A stretch of 64,000 nucleotides of DNA from Liolophura sinensis (GCF_032854445.1 NC_088295.1:27145385-27209384); one strand, 5' to 3'. Shown: positions 23,311-34,800, numbered from the stretch's first letter. Made by a program: numbers and translations. The notes: generated from the sequence alone by a model not told the origin.

Positions 23311-23337
23311 CTTAGAGGGTCGTGAACTGTTCGCCAT
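23311..23337 (-). CDS. Weak candidate first coding exon, minus strand (9 codons)
   Basis: On the minus strand, ATGG with G at -3 starts MANSSRPSK and ends at a strong donor, CTAAG|GTAAGG (GT at complement of 23310-23309). A TATATATAA sequence lies about 130 bases upstream (near 23467-23475). Short upstream ATGs in the would-be 5' UTR argue against it. No partner exon was found. Confidence 0.15.
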
Positions 23338-23340
23338 CAC

Positions 23341-25007
23341 TGTTGACTCATATCGGAGCTAGCATTTCTGTTTTCTTTTTTCAGTGTTATGGTTAGGTGA
23401 CAAGATAGGTTAGGGAGGTATAGCGACAGATATTCTGCTAATCCGCGCTCCCCTCCGGCCAAAGCATTATATATACTACAGCGGGTATCGGTAAGTAGTT
23501 TAACCATTTTGGCTCCATATTCATTAAAACTGATTGTCGATAAGATCAGTTTATGTATCACTGCGTTCACAGCGTCACATTATGAATTAAATCTGTTCGT
23601 TTTAACAGCAAGTCTTTTGTCTGCGTCATGCTAGAATGTATTGTGCTGTAAATACATAATATCTTAAAGTTAGCCTAGAATAATACTTGTGTTGAATTAA
23701 TAGAATATTTATGCTGTATTTAACACTATAACACTAAGACTAAGATAATGACTAAGACAACAGACATTCTGAAAAATTTAGCACATTTTTGAGAGCACTT
23801 TTAGTTTTGTTAACTTGTTTTGGCAATCCAGTGAACACCACTGACTAATTACATGGAGTTCGACTCAGTTAAATGTTAAGATGATACGCCCTGTGGATAC
23901 AGCTAAAGTGAAACATGACTAGTCACATTAACTTCCCGTGTTAGTGAACTTATGAGGAAATGGGTATTTTCTACGTTAATGAATTTTTAAAACTATATAA
24001 ACTATGTGCTGAAAAATAAATCTTTGGCCACCCCAATGACTAAAGAATTGCGTCTAGAAGTTTTAATATAAAAACGGTTTGTGAAAAGTTTCTCCTTCTT
24101 GAGAATTATATAAGTTGTACAGTTGCTTCATATTGTGATTAAGATTTACGTTGGGTGTGGCAAGGAAGTTGAACAAGAGTGTTTGGAGAAATTCGGGATT
24201 GTCTCCCTTGAGGCTGCACCAGAGAAATATTGCTGAATCTGAGCAGATATATGAAGATGCTGATGTCGCTGCACTTTGCTCCCAGTTTTACCAACTTCAT
24301 TCTTAGATTTCGCATTTTGATAACTAAACTCCAGACAAGTGAAAACTAAGACAAAGCCAGTTATTTTGTCTGTTACCGGTAAATATTTCCTTGTATTATT
24401 AACTATTTACAGCGATCTCTATATACTGCTTTGAAGATTTATATAACTTTATTTAAATAACCCTACTTTTAAAAAAATAATCATAATAAAACTAAGAAAA
24501 ATACATGTTTACTCTCATTAATTTAATAACTCTACTTCTTGTTAAATGGTATATGTATTTACATTTATTTCAATTCTTAAGTAGCAAATATAGACAGGTA
24601 AATGGATGTCAATCACGCAATCACATTATTCTGTTTGAATTATTTTATATATAATAAAATTTGTTTTCACCTTGAGTCAGATAATCTTCATGATTCAAAG
24701 TAATATGAAATAGTTGAATATTTAAAATATTGATTATGTGTTGCATACTTGCGAGTGACACATTATAAGAAAGGGAACAAAATTAATGGAAATGTCAGTG
24801 TCAATTTATTTCTTGCTGTAGTTATTTATCTGGTACAGATAATTCCATTTTAATGATAGTGAAATCAATGCATTGCCCCGTCTATTCGTAAGATTCTTAA
24901 CCCATCCATATCGGGGATCTGACAGATCGCGTCTGTTGTTAATGAGGTCAATTATGTCATCACCACCCAGGACGTTTGTGTGCTTTTGCAATATTTCGTA
25001 TTGTTTA
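23341..25007. other. No gene seen
   Basis: The GC-raised part at 23341-23580 may belong to a promoter or other regulatory region. The remainder is AT-rich. A strong plus-strand acceptor at 23383-23384 is followed by stops in all frames within about ten codons. Confidence 0.45.
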
Positions 25008-25223
25008 ATCATATCTTCGCTTGCTTCATTCCAAATTTTTATTCAAAACCTTCTGTTATATCTGTAAAATGTGTAATGAATGAAGAATGCGGCATAAGTG
25101 ACAAAACCCCTTATAGGGTATACATATCTTCACTCACTTTATTCCAAGTTTTCGTTCGAAAACTTCTGTCATGTCCGTAAAATGTTTAATGAATGAAGAC
25201 TGCGACTTAAGTGATACTCTTTG
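25008..25223 (+). repeat. Tandem duplication of about 95 bases, offset 123
   Basis: CTTCGCTTGCTTCATTCCAA (25015) and CTTCACTCACTTTATTCCAA (25138) start two diverged copies. Both continue through AAAATGT(G/T)TAATGAATGAAGA and GC(G)...TAAGTGA. The copies differ at roughly a fifth of positions, so the duplication is old. Confidence 0.75.
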
Positions 25224-26099
25224 CATTGGCGTGCATTATGACAGACTATATGTGAAACAAATGAGATTTTTGGTTATTGACTATTTGTATTTCTAGGATG
25301 AAAATCCCGAAGGTTAATAATTGCCAGGAAAACAAGCATAAATAAAAATGTCCCATAATACAAAGGGCACATTTTAGCCAAAATCTTGTAAATCGTATTA
25401 ATAATAAAATCCAGCAGTGCGGCAAGCAATGAATTATTGGTTGCACAAATGAAGAAAACCTTTTCGTTTTTAGAATCAAAGGAATGTTGGCTTGATTTAC
25501 CAATATCAAGGCAACGAATAAGAAAGTTCGATCAATCCCATCCTACAGTAGGAAATACAGAGTAGAGACATTTGATCTGGATGTATGCTAAAAAAATAAT
25601 AAATTTAATCTTAAATAAATGCACGTAAGGATGGAGGCTATTTAGAATGAAACGCTTGGTCATACCAATAATGGTCAAGTTTTTAACACATGCTAAAACG
25701 GTTGAATAGTAAAATTTTGTCTAACGATCGCAATCAACGTCAAAAATCAAAATATTATGAAAACAACAAGTGTGTCAAGGACATTCCATTAAACATTTTC
25801 ACTCAAGTGTCGTAATGTTTACTAATGATTCTTATTATCTTGTGAGTAAATTTGAATACAGCGTTCAGAACCCCTCGTGCCTTTCTTCATATAATTAACT
25901 AACTCAACAACTATAAATGACTATGCTACACGATTTGGACACATTCAATTCACACACATATAGAGTAGTTCTTGCCACTGAAAACCGTTGAATTCCCTTG
26001 GCATGACTGCCTCCTAATTTTTTCTTTATACACTTTCTTAGATCTTTGGTGATTTGTGTAGAACGTTGTTTTGGAAATTGGTCTTGCGATTGCTGATCT
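25224..26099. other. No gene seen
   Basis: AT-rich. Minus-strand frames at 25246-25509 and 25904-26110 have no splice support or recognisable domain. Confidence 0.5.
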
Positions 26100-26158
26100 G
26101 GAATGTCCAATATGGTTGACGAGTGGCATACGAATGTCTGATTTGACGCTTTTAGATC
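26100..26158 (+). repeat. Dispersed repeat family, copy 3
   Basis: GGAATGTCCAATATGGTTGA, then GTGGCATACGAATGTCTG and TTTGACGCTTTTAGATC. It aligns throughout with copy 2 at 14963-15016. Confidence 0.65.
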
Positions 26159-26324
26159 TAAAAAGAGCGTCTGGTAATTGGACCTTATCCTAAATGAATT
26201 GTCAAGAGATTGTTAAAAATTATAATTCCAAATCAATCATGGATACAGCATTCACAGAACGTGAAATAAGATACATCTGTTACTGTTTTTATACTCTGTG
26301 TCTAATCCCAAAAAAATATCAGTT

Positions 26325-26327
<3 letters not shown>

Positions 26328-26392
<65 letters not shown>
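26328..26392. repeat. (AT)n microsatellite, about 65 bases
   Basis: Uninterrupted alternating A and T. Likely length-polymorphic and able to extrude a cruciform. Confidence 0.97.
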
Positions 26393-26395
<3 letters not shown>

Positions 26396-26998
26396 TGGTC
26401 TGATGTTTTAACTCTCGGGAAGATCCGTACTGTACGCAACCAGCTCAGCCACCCCCAGATTGTTCCTGCTCTCCCCTTATACTGTGTGGATCGCTAAGTT
26501 AAACTGAAATTTCTGGATAACAATTTACATTTCACGATGTCTTTTATCTCCGGATTTCCATTTATACAGCTTCCATCTAAATACATGAGTTGTTCAGGTA
26601 GCGACATTGATCTCAGAATGTAATTTCCTTTGAATGATAAAAAAACAGGGAAAAAACGAGAAAGACGTCTTCTGGAACTGACCTTTGTCATTTGTACCGG
26701 AAGTTTGTATCTCAGGATGAGCTTAAATGCAAAATACTTATCCGCTTTACGTTTTTCTGCGGTGAACTTAATTACAGTGGGTTGATGATATACACTGTAC
26801 TGGCATATACTGTATCTGTATTCTAGCTGTCTTAACAAACATGAGAGTCGTCTTAAATGAGTAAAAAAGTTGTAGAAATATAAACAACGATTTATATACC
26901 ACATGATTTCTAGCAGATATAGTTATTACCGATCAGCAAAAATACTGACTGGAGATGTCTGGATTTGAAATAGGGTCCCTATTTCATGTGATACTAGC

Positions 26999-27025
26999 AT
27001 ATATATATATATATATATATATATA
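26999..27025. repeat. (AT)n microsatellite, about 27 bases
   Basis: Uninterrupted AT dinucleotides, about 125-150 bases upstream of the TATA box of the two-exon gene candidate. Confidence 0.9.
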
Positions 27026-27149
27026 GTCGTTTCACAAGGTGTTTGAAAATATGTATACCAAGGCATTATATACTGTGAACAAGAAGCAATTTCTTATTCG
27101 TGTTCAATTCCGTCTACAGTTTCTTCTTACCATGTAATATTTCACGTGG

Positions 27150-27156
27150 TATATAA
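27150..27156 (+). promoter_or_regulatory. Possible TATA box of the two-exon gene candidate
   Basis: TATATAA lies just after a CACGTG E-box (27143-27148). A start about 30 bases downstream (about 27180) would skip the ATG at 27166 and leave a 5' UTR of about 60 bases before the ATG at 27241. TATA-like words are common in such AT-rich DNA. Confidence 0.25.
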
Positions 27157-27240
27157 TTTGTCAAAATGTTCAAAGAATTGAAACGACAAAGGGAACGATA
27201 AAAACTAAGACTTTTTTCCTTTGGTGAAACTGTTGATGTT

Positions 27241-27898
27241 ATGATATGCTTTTCAATGGGCAGCCCGGGAAGAAAATTCCGGTCTAATCTGACTAAGCTA
27301 GCCGCCTTTCTCTTACTAGAGCTGTTGTTCCTCGGGAATCCCGGCTGTAAGTTGAGGAATTACATACAGATTAGCCCAGCGTGTTCAACACCTGAAACTG
27401 TAGCGCTTTCCCACGACGCTGCCATAGACCACCGATAAATAGGAATAAATAGCTTTGTGGCTCACACAAACAGTACATTCACAGCTTAAGAGTGTCTATC
27501 TGTTTTACACACAGACACACACAACTATACTCAGCCAAATATTCACGCAATACCTTGCTTTTTGCTTTAAGTATAGACGTTTTGTGTTTTGTGAACAGAA
27601 CAACGATGAAGCTTTACTTTATTTGTTCCCGTTGTATTTTGCCAGCTTGAGTTACTGAAGATATTTACTTATTTCATTTATTTCAGGGATATTAATGCCG
27701 TATATTCAAGAAATTACTGAGGTAATATACCGGTGCATAAAAAGTACTAATAAATATGACAAAGCTGTACAATATAGTACAGGACAAAATGTCCAACTCA
27801 GATACCAACCCAAATACACGAATCCTCCAAGTATAGTTCCAGATATCCCATTAGCTACAGAGAAATCGTTTATTCTCATACATATCCAGTATATGTAG
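27241..27898 (+). CDS. Candidate two-exon gene for a 105-residue secreted or membrane-anchored protein
   Basis: Exon 1 is 27241-27346. The intron is 27347-27686 (340 bases), starting GTAAGT and ending in a pyrimidine-rich TTTCATTTATTTCAG. Exon 2 is 27687-27898, ending TAG. Exon 1 ends in phase 1 and exon 2 supplies the two missing bases in the open frame, so the join reads Trp36 without a stop and gives 105 residues. Residues 11-19 are basic (R11, K12, R14, K19). Residues 20-31 are hydrophobic (LAAFLLLELLFL), followed by G-N-P-G; this fits a signal peptide or a type II anchor. The rest is polar, rich in Tyr (7) and Pro, with a single Cys52 and no recognisable domain. AATAAA follows at 27971-27976. 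Weak points are the exon-side donor bases (GCT rather than CAG), the short length and the absence of any known relative. The function is unknown. Confidence 0.35.
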
Positions 27899-27970
27899 CT
27901 AGATAAGTGTTCTATCCTGTCCTATAACTGATTTAAGTCCAACAATAACATATGAAACACGTTGTCTTAA

Positions 27971-27976
27971 AATAAA
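27971..27976 (+). terminator. AATAAA poly(A) signal of the two-exon candidate
   Basis: The hexamer lies 73 bases after the TAG at 27896-27898. That spacing suits a short 3' UTR. Confidence 0.35.
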
Positions 27977-28217
27977 CAGGCATATGTTTCTCTCACTGCT
28001 TCCTTAATTGGGGGATTTATAAGGCCTAAAGGTTATCTTGATATACCGTTATGGAAGAAACGTATACAAAGATGATATAACAATGAATACATATATATCA
28101 GCTGGACAGGCAAGAGCAGATGTAAAAATAGGAAAATCTAACAGCCTTGCAGAGATGAATACAACCAATTTTTTCTGACTTGACCTCAGCTACTTAAGTT
28201 ATACACAAGAAATACAT

Positions 28218-28482
28218 GTTGGCTCAGTTGGTAAGCACGCTAGCGCAGCGTAATGGCCCAGAAGCCTCTCACCAATGCGGTCGCGGTGAGCTCAAGTCCA
28301 GCTCATGCTGGCTTCCTCTCCGGCCGTACGTGGGAAGGTCTTGCAGCAACTTACGGATGGTCGTGGGTTTCCCCGGGCTCTGCCTGGTTCCCTCCCACCA
28401 TGATTCTGGCGGCCGTCGTTTGAGTGAAATATTGTTGAGTACGGGGTAAAACACCAGTCAAATAAATAAATAAATAAATATT
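28218..28482 (+). mobile_element. Full-length tRNA-derived SINE with (AAAT)n tail
   Basis: The head starts with an A-box-like GGCTCAGTTGGTAAGC and has a B-box-like GGTCGCGGTGAGCTCAAGTC, the two internal RNA polymerase III promoter blocks of tRNA genes. A body of about 150 bases follows (GGCTTCCTCTCCGGCC ... CCTCCCACCATGATTCTGGC). The 3' end is GTGAAATATTGTTGAGTACG plus (AAAT)n. The body and 3' end match my knowledge of the widespread mollusc SINEs carrying a shared central domain; the family name is not verified. A 77-codon frame (28216-28449) is a by-product. The 3' part recurs at 30235, 38372, 39649 and 55849. Mobility would need a partner LINE, which is not seen here. Confidence 0.88.
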
Positions 28483-29332
28483 TGTCCTGATTCCTGTCTT
28501 GTGCTGGGTTTGTATGAAATGTTGAATATTCAGGATAACAGGTATAGCATCTTACAAATGCACTTGTCCATTTCTATCGATTAAACTCCCTCTAGACGTA
28601 TTTCCATGTATTAAGTTAACTGTGACAAAGAATTTCTACACAGGTGTAGTCCCATCCAGTGTGATATAATTAACATATAGTTTTGCTATATTTATAAGTG
28701 TCTTTTTTCGTCTTGTGTCCGCATGCTTCTTAAAATACCTGAATGTATGGGCTGTGAATTATTGGATTAATTTAAATCTGACGTATAGGGTTAAATGTTC
28801 TACTCGATTATTATGCAATGTAATTAACAACCTGTCTACAGCGCATGGCAAAATAGGCTAATTAAAACCCGATCCAGTTTACTGAAAATGTGGATCAAAT
28901 ACACCTCAAATTTATTGTGTTTAGCATTCTTTTCCGTGAGTGCTAATAAAACTTGCAAGATAATTAGCTTTCATGTGGCACTGTTTCTAAATATACAACA
29001 TCTGTTCTTACTATGAAAAGCACACTCGTTGTACAGGCGAGTTCCTTTTCATACGGCTGTTGTCATTCATATCCGTATTTACTTTTCATTAAGAAATCTC
29101 CTTTCATCCAGAAAAAGACCAGTAAAGGCTTTGTTTTCATATGGTGAGAGAGGTTTTCTCGTTTGTCTTCCAGAGGGTCCAGAGAGTCACGTGATATATT
29201 TATGAGCGACACAGTACTTGAATTAAAAAATGATACTCAGCAACACCAAAAGACAAAAATGAAATAAGACCTCTTCAATCAAGTTAGCGTTTCATGAACT
29301 GTACAGTTTGAGAGTACGGTAGTTACGTGATC
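28483..29332. other. No gene seen
   Basis: AT-rich sequence with no exon signals matched to open frames. Confidence 0.5.
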
Positions 29333-29410
29333 TGAATGAATGGTTATGACTTAACCCCACATCGGCAATATTTCAGTCATATCGTGGCCAGTTTAGTGAT
29401 CTGTGAACCA
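29333..29410 (+). mobile_element. SINE-like fragment (family 2)
   Basis: GAATGAATGGTTATGACTTA, then CCCCACATCGGCAATATTTC and AGTCATATCGTGGCC. The wording matches a second common mollusc short repeat type, and a more decayed copy sits at 13846-13925. The ends are not definable from this window. Confidence 0.5.
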
Positions 29411-30234
29411 AATTACCAGTAAAGTTTGATATTGGAATACAATTTGGATTTTGCGGTCATACAAAGTGTGATTTTGTGGTATTTATCCGTCTAAATCCTT
29501 TAAGGTTATTTCATAGTTATTCGTCCAAAGTAAGCGTTAAGTCAGTACTCGCAAAGCCTATTTCCCATGCAACATAAAACACCAGTTCCTAAGAGAATAT
29601 GTAAGACATAAATATATAAATGATAACTCACTTATATAAATCCAACTCATATCCTACAGGGCGTGAATAATCTCTCACATAAAATACAAATCTAGTTTCT
29701 CCGTCGCGCTTTGATTGCACATGTGTATAAACACCCCATGTTGATGTAATAAACATGGATACTTACACACCCTAGTCCAAAATAAGCGGAATGAACTGGT
29801 CACTGAGATATCTGGTGGAATTGTGTATTCACCGAAACGTACACTGGTTATAGATCTCGTGTGTGTCTTCAGAGCAGAGATTGTTCTCTTGCCTCATTCT
29901 TAAAAGGCGTAGGTGTTGGAAGGTCGATTTTCTCTCAGAACGAAAAACGCCGAGCTCCCAACCAGCATTGTCACAATGCCGTGAAAAGTAACCGCAACAA
30001 ACTTTTTGATTACAATCTTAAGCCTAATGGCTATATTTTAGCCAGAATGTCTGTTACAGATGGCTGTAACACAAATACCACAACATTCCTTACAATTACA
30101 ATGGGTAATAAGTCATTGAATGTTTGTGAGAGTTGCATTTTTATCTGGTAGTATATTGATTTAATACATGACCACAATCCTGTTTATTTATCATTCAACG
30201 AATCGGTAAGTTGTGTGGGAAAGTCTGTCAGTAA
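29411..30234. other. No gene seen
   Basis: A 96-codon plus-strand frame at 29861-30151 is polar and contains several N-x-T/S sites. It has no good start, splice pair or recognisable domain. Confidence 0.45.
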
Positions 30235-30326
30235 CCCGGTTTCCGCCCTGCTGGTAGCCGTCGTATAAGTGAAATTTTCTTGAGTACGGCGCAAAACATC
30301 AATCAAGTAAGGAAATAAATAAATTA
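30235..30326 (+). mobile_element. 5'-truncated SINE copy
   Basis: The last 90 or so bases of the 28218-type SINE: CCGGTTTCCGCCCTGCTGG, GCCGTCGTATAAGTGAAA, TCTTGAGTACGGCGCAAAAC, then a decayed A-rich tail. The tRNA head is missing, as expected for a 5'-truncated insertion. Confidence 0.85.
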
Positions 30327-31611
30327 ATTCATCATATGAAATGTTTTGTTCAGATGACTATGGTCAATCGTTGGAAGGTAATGCATTCAATGAAGCAGAA
30401 AAATTTCTCTGGCCTGAAATCATTTAATCACTGCTTATGAATGAATATGTTACACATTGTGAGAGTATTTTCCCACAACACCTTGTAAAAACTTCGCGGA
30501 TGAAGCGTTTCCAAAGTTAGGACCGGACCGTACTAATGTTGTAACACTGATTTTTCGAAGTGATTAGATCTTGCCTCCGCTACATCATAAATAAATCCTC
30601 ATTTGGAGATGCATTATTTTCTAATTTTCGTACCCGATAGAGAGTATTGGGTTCTGCCCGACCCTAGATCGTGCCGGTCACGTGATCATTGACATCAAGT
30701 TAACACTGACTGAGCTTTGGTAAAATCTTACACATTTTAAAGGCAATAATCTCCCGAGAAATAATCCGCTACTTCTTGAACAGGGAGAGCCTTAGAGAAG
30801 ACATTTGCATTGTTTTCCATATACACTCAGCGGCAACTGGCAGTGAAGACGGGAAAACAATTTCATAACTGTCGACGAGGGATTAACTAGGGAAACTTTA
30901 TTGGCTTGTGCTAAATTGTACCCTTGCAGAAAGTGTTCACTTTCCCGTCCACTGAACACGTAAGAGGTTCCTTTCTAGCACAATGAGTCTGCATTAATGT
31001 ATGGCTGTGAGACGATCGGTGGTGTGAGGATAGTATCAATCACATGGTGCAAACTCTAGCTGCCATTGTCCCTACCCTGCCAATCGCGATGTCATTAACG
31101 GGAAATTAACAACCCAGTCTCCATAGAGTCCCTCTGTTCCCCTGTTCATCGTATAACTTTATTTACTGATGAAATTCTGCCATTTAACAGGAGTAATGGA
31201 GCAAAAATATTGTGATGTCAAGAAATACTTTGATCCATGGCGCAGTTGTCTGGGCCAAATCTAATCCACCATTCATCCGCAAACAATATCCATCTGGATT
31301 TATTCTCTAATAATTGTTAATAGCGACTTATAAGGATCACTGACGACAGAGTATTGCTTAACCCAACTGTATACACACAGCCCATGTAAGTTTACCTATA
31401 CTTATTCAAATGGAGACAAAATCTGGTCTTTCGGGGGGCTAATCTACAGCTGAGCCCAAAGTTAGCTATCCCAAACCCGACAATCGTAAGCTCCAATCTC
31501 TCCCTCAGTCCTAAGCTCAATTTCTCCCTCAAGTGGGTTAATAATCTAAAAGATCTCCAGTCAGGGCGAATTATTATGCATGCTAATGAATTGATAGCTT
31601 TCTTATTTCAG
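30327..31611. other. Upstream region of the 31612 exon; possible regulatory block
   Basis: From about 30530 the sequence is less AT-rich than average and has no long frames, which fits 5' flank, an untranslated exon or conserved regulatory DNA. The 5' UTR exon that must splice to 31612 could lie here, but no donor is distinctive enough to place it. A TTATAAGG sequence occurs near 31330. Confidence 0.35.
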
Positions 31612-31839
31612 TAACAATGGAGATGGGCAAAGACTCTGGCATGGAGGGAGTGGTGGAAACGATAGAGGAGCCATTAGGCGGGGGAAGGCGTCTGCAGTGT
31701 GTCTTCACTGCGCATGATCGCTCAGAGGGTTTGGTCTCTGGCATAGACAATAGCATGTCGATATCAGGGGACACTGGTTTACCAGTCGCTTGTGCCAGCG
31801 CCGACCGATCGCTCTCAATGGCCACATTATCAGCTGCAG
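31612..31839 (+). CDS. First coding exon of an unidentified gene (74 codons plus one base)
   Basis: The exon follows a pyrimidine-rich tract with TTCTTATTTCAG (AG at 31610-31611). Its ATG is at 31617 in context ACAATGG, and it ends at a perfect donor GCAG|GTAAGT (GT at 31840-31841), phase 1. A 5-base leader before the ATG means a further untranslated exon upstream. The encoded N-terminus begins MEMGKDSGMEGVVETIEEPL. It is acidic at first, then has a GGG-R-R turn and a Ser/Ala/Gly-rich stretch. It has no signal peptide, membrane segment or recognisable domain. Such low-complexity N-termini are common in nuclear regulators, but that is only a guess. The opposite strand is also open (31583-31861), yet only the plus strand has matching splice signals. 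I found no downstream exon in the remaining 32 kb, so a long intron is likely. Confidence 0.6.
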
Positions 31840-34800
31840 GTAAGTTGCCAACCTTTTTCATTTATCTCTTCGGATTTTTTTCTCTCTCTCCAACTCAGCC
31901 TCCAGAAGTTATCAATAAATGACTGATTTGCGACAAAGTTTGAATGTATCATTCTTTATGCACAAATGGTACAATTAATTTTCTTAATAGTAATTTTCTT
32001 CACTCAAGGATAGAATATCTGCTATAATTAAAAAAAAAACAGAAAAAACCCCAAAACAATGAGTATAAAACTCACCATATCGTTGAACTTTCATCGCAAT
32101 GTAAACATGCTGATTATTGACCTAAAGCAATCAAGTAACTATGGGAATCTCGTTTGAAAATTATAACAATCTCCGTGTTTACCTCCCTTTACCATCACTG
32201 ATAAAAGATGCACCTTTGTCTTTTAACAAGGATTTTAATATAATTTAATAAAAAAGATTAGAAAAGAAAATTCGCTAGGTATACATTTTAGAGTACCAAC
32301 GCTTTACATAAAAAACACAAAGAAGGTTTAATGAAAGTATTCTATCCAAATAAAGCTTTTTCTGATGTAATATTAATATATTGGTACCTTTTTACATATG
32401 GATGTCACTCCCACAACAAACAAACATGGCGACATCGATACAAAAGATCAGTCAAAACACTTATTACATAACCCATGGTTATAAAGCCATAAATTTTGTA
32501 TTGGTTTATTACTGTGATGCAGCAATGTTTTTGAAAATATCGTTACTTATTGCTACGGAATAATAGACATTCCAGATGACTAGATAAGCGCTCATTGTAT
32601 GTTTAACACTTAAATATCCATAATTATTCTATATATTTGAGATAAATTTGTCAATTTTTTGGCTTATGGACATGAAGTAGTGACATGCTTAAAACGTTGC
32701 TACCATTTAAGCATAAAAAGAAATACACAGTTGCTACTTTTAAGCATTTACATGAACAGGATGTCACATGGGTGTGACAATTTACCAGGCACCACACTGT
32801 CGTCGCTACTCTAGTTTTACTCTCCATACTGTAATGTTTGTAAACTTCAGAGAAATGGTCCGGAAAACGACTTGTCCGATCAAAATAGTTCAAGGGGTTT
32901 TAAACTGGTAACTTGAACAGCGGCAGGAATTTTCGTCGAAAAAAAAAATAATTGTCATTTCACGTTTTGATTAGGAGGCTGTAGCTAAAATTTTTCATTC
33001 ACAAAATGCGGTTCTTTCGGAGAGACTTTTGTTGAAGTAAGGATGTATATTCCGATAAGAATTTGTGTATTTTTGAAATAAAATCGGATTGTTTCATATT
33101 CGAGGTACAGACTTCAAAATATTGTGCTTCAAGAAAATAAATTTGGCGCCCAACTTGAGTGATAAGTGCACAGTTCCGATGGTATAGTTTTATTGCAGAA
33201 TATTCCTTCGACCACCAACTGTCCTTAAGCAAAGGCTTTTTTCAAAACCGTACCTAAAATTAAGCCTTGGGGCATGATTTATTCGTTTGGTTACTTAATA
33301 ACTAGATCGTCGTATAGGCAGCGACGAGCTAGGTCGAAATGAAAGTTTATGGCCGGTAGTAACCAGGCTTTCGGGACGACGGCACACTCAATAAAAATTA
33401 ATATATTCAAATTGATAGGATATTGAGAAGTGTCAAGAGAGGAATATAGCCGTCATTTATCTTTCATACCTAGCTGAAATAGGCGGGCACCTTAATATGA
33501 CTCTCCTGGGGTGGAGGGCGAAAAGAAAGCTCGACTGAATGTGCCATCGTGTGAGAGACAAGTGAACAGGCGAGACAAACCTCCACAATTGGCCTTTCAA
33601 AAACCGTTTTCTCATTCCATTCTCAAGGCAAAAGCCAAATGTTCTCGTTTGTATGCTGACAAACTGTCCTTTTATACCATCCATCAAAACTCCTTAAACG
33701 TTTTTGTGGGGTAAGGGAGGAGGGGCGAATCGGGTGTATCCCCTGGCTGCACTGGGAATGGCAGCTCTCTCGGGCCTATCCATTACACTTATCTGAGGCC
33801 CATGCTGTCAGTCCTGTGTTAGATAGACGCTTTATCTAGACAGGGTCAACGTTAACCAGTCTGGGTTAATGAGAAATCACAAATATCACGATAATGTGTT
33901 CACGGCATAAGTCCGCCTCTGACCCTCACACCAGCGCTCTCTCCCCACACGCTCTTCTGTCTTTAAGACGATATGCATTTTCATATTTTCTCACACACGA
34001 TAACTTTGTAGATGAAATAACCATACAAAAATTGAACCAAAAATAAAGCACATTTCAGTTCCAAAGTCATATGACTTTTTCAACACGTGACCAAAAACAA
34101 CAACCAACCATTGTGCAAAAACTGGTCGCTTGGTTTCCACCAGTAAAATGACACCAAAAGGAGCAAAAATCCCGAATGACAATGTTTATGCAATAGACAG
34201 ATAGTGTCAGTTTGGTGTGGCTATATTGGCATTGACACTCAACCAAACATAAAAAAAATTGCTTTTGAGGAAGACCGAGATCGTGAAACTTTGTTTTAAA
34301 ATTTTAGTATACTTCGTAACGGTCCACAATAATTCTCAAGACGGCAATTGTAAACAAACGGTTCACAACACTTATGTATATTCCATTATAGTGGAGTGCA
34401 AAACATTTTACACATATGATATGAAATGAAGGGTGTAAAAAGAGCTTTGTAGCATTTCCCTGTTGCTTCAACTCAAGCATCATGGTGAAAGATGGGTGAA
34501 AGATGTACACTATATTTCATGTCTTCGCTGTATAACTTGTATCTCGGCTGGTTTGATGTATACTGCGCGATTCTGCAATTTAAACCTTTTTTGTAGCAAG
34601 GAGGTAAGTTTCTTACATTTAATCTGACTCCAAGCCTTGCTAACCTCTAGCCAGACGTGTCAGTGTGTCTTAAAGTACCCATCACGCCCTTCCTCATTAC
34701 ACAAGAAAATTGGTAATTTCGCAACTTTTACCAAATAACACGTCAGTTGGAGAAGTCAGCATCCAAACCTCGCAGAACTACTCGACTGGGACGAACTTTT

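Noticed and set aside
23383-23420. Strong acceptor TTTCTGTTTTCTTTTTTCAG on the plus strand
   Set aside because: All three frames stop within about ten codons and no poly(A) signal follows closely.
26494-26904. 136-codon minus-strand frame with an ATG
   Set aside because: AT-rich, no domain and no splice support. One or two frames of this size are expected by chance in a window like this.
28216-28449. 77-codon frame, and a possible tRNA gene at its start
   Set aside because: The whole stretch is a SINE. The tRNA-like head has A and B boxes but is fused to a SINE body and does not fold into a plain tRNA of normal length.
31583-31861. Minus-strand frame opposite the 31612 exon
   Set aside because: Only the plus strand has matching acceptor, ATG context and donor; the minus frame is its shadow.
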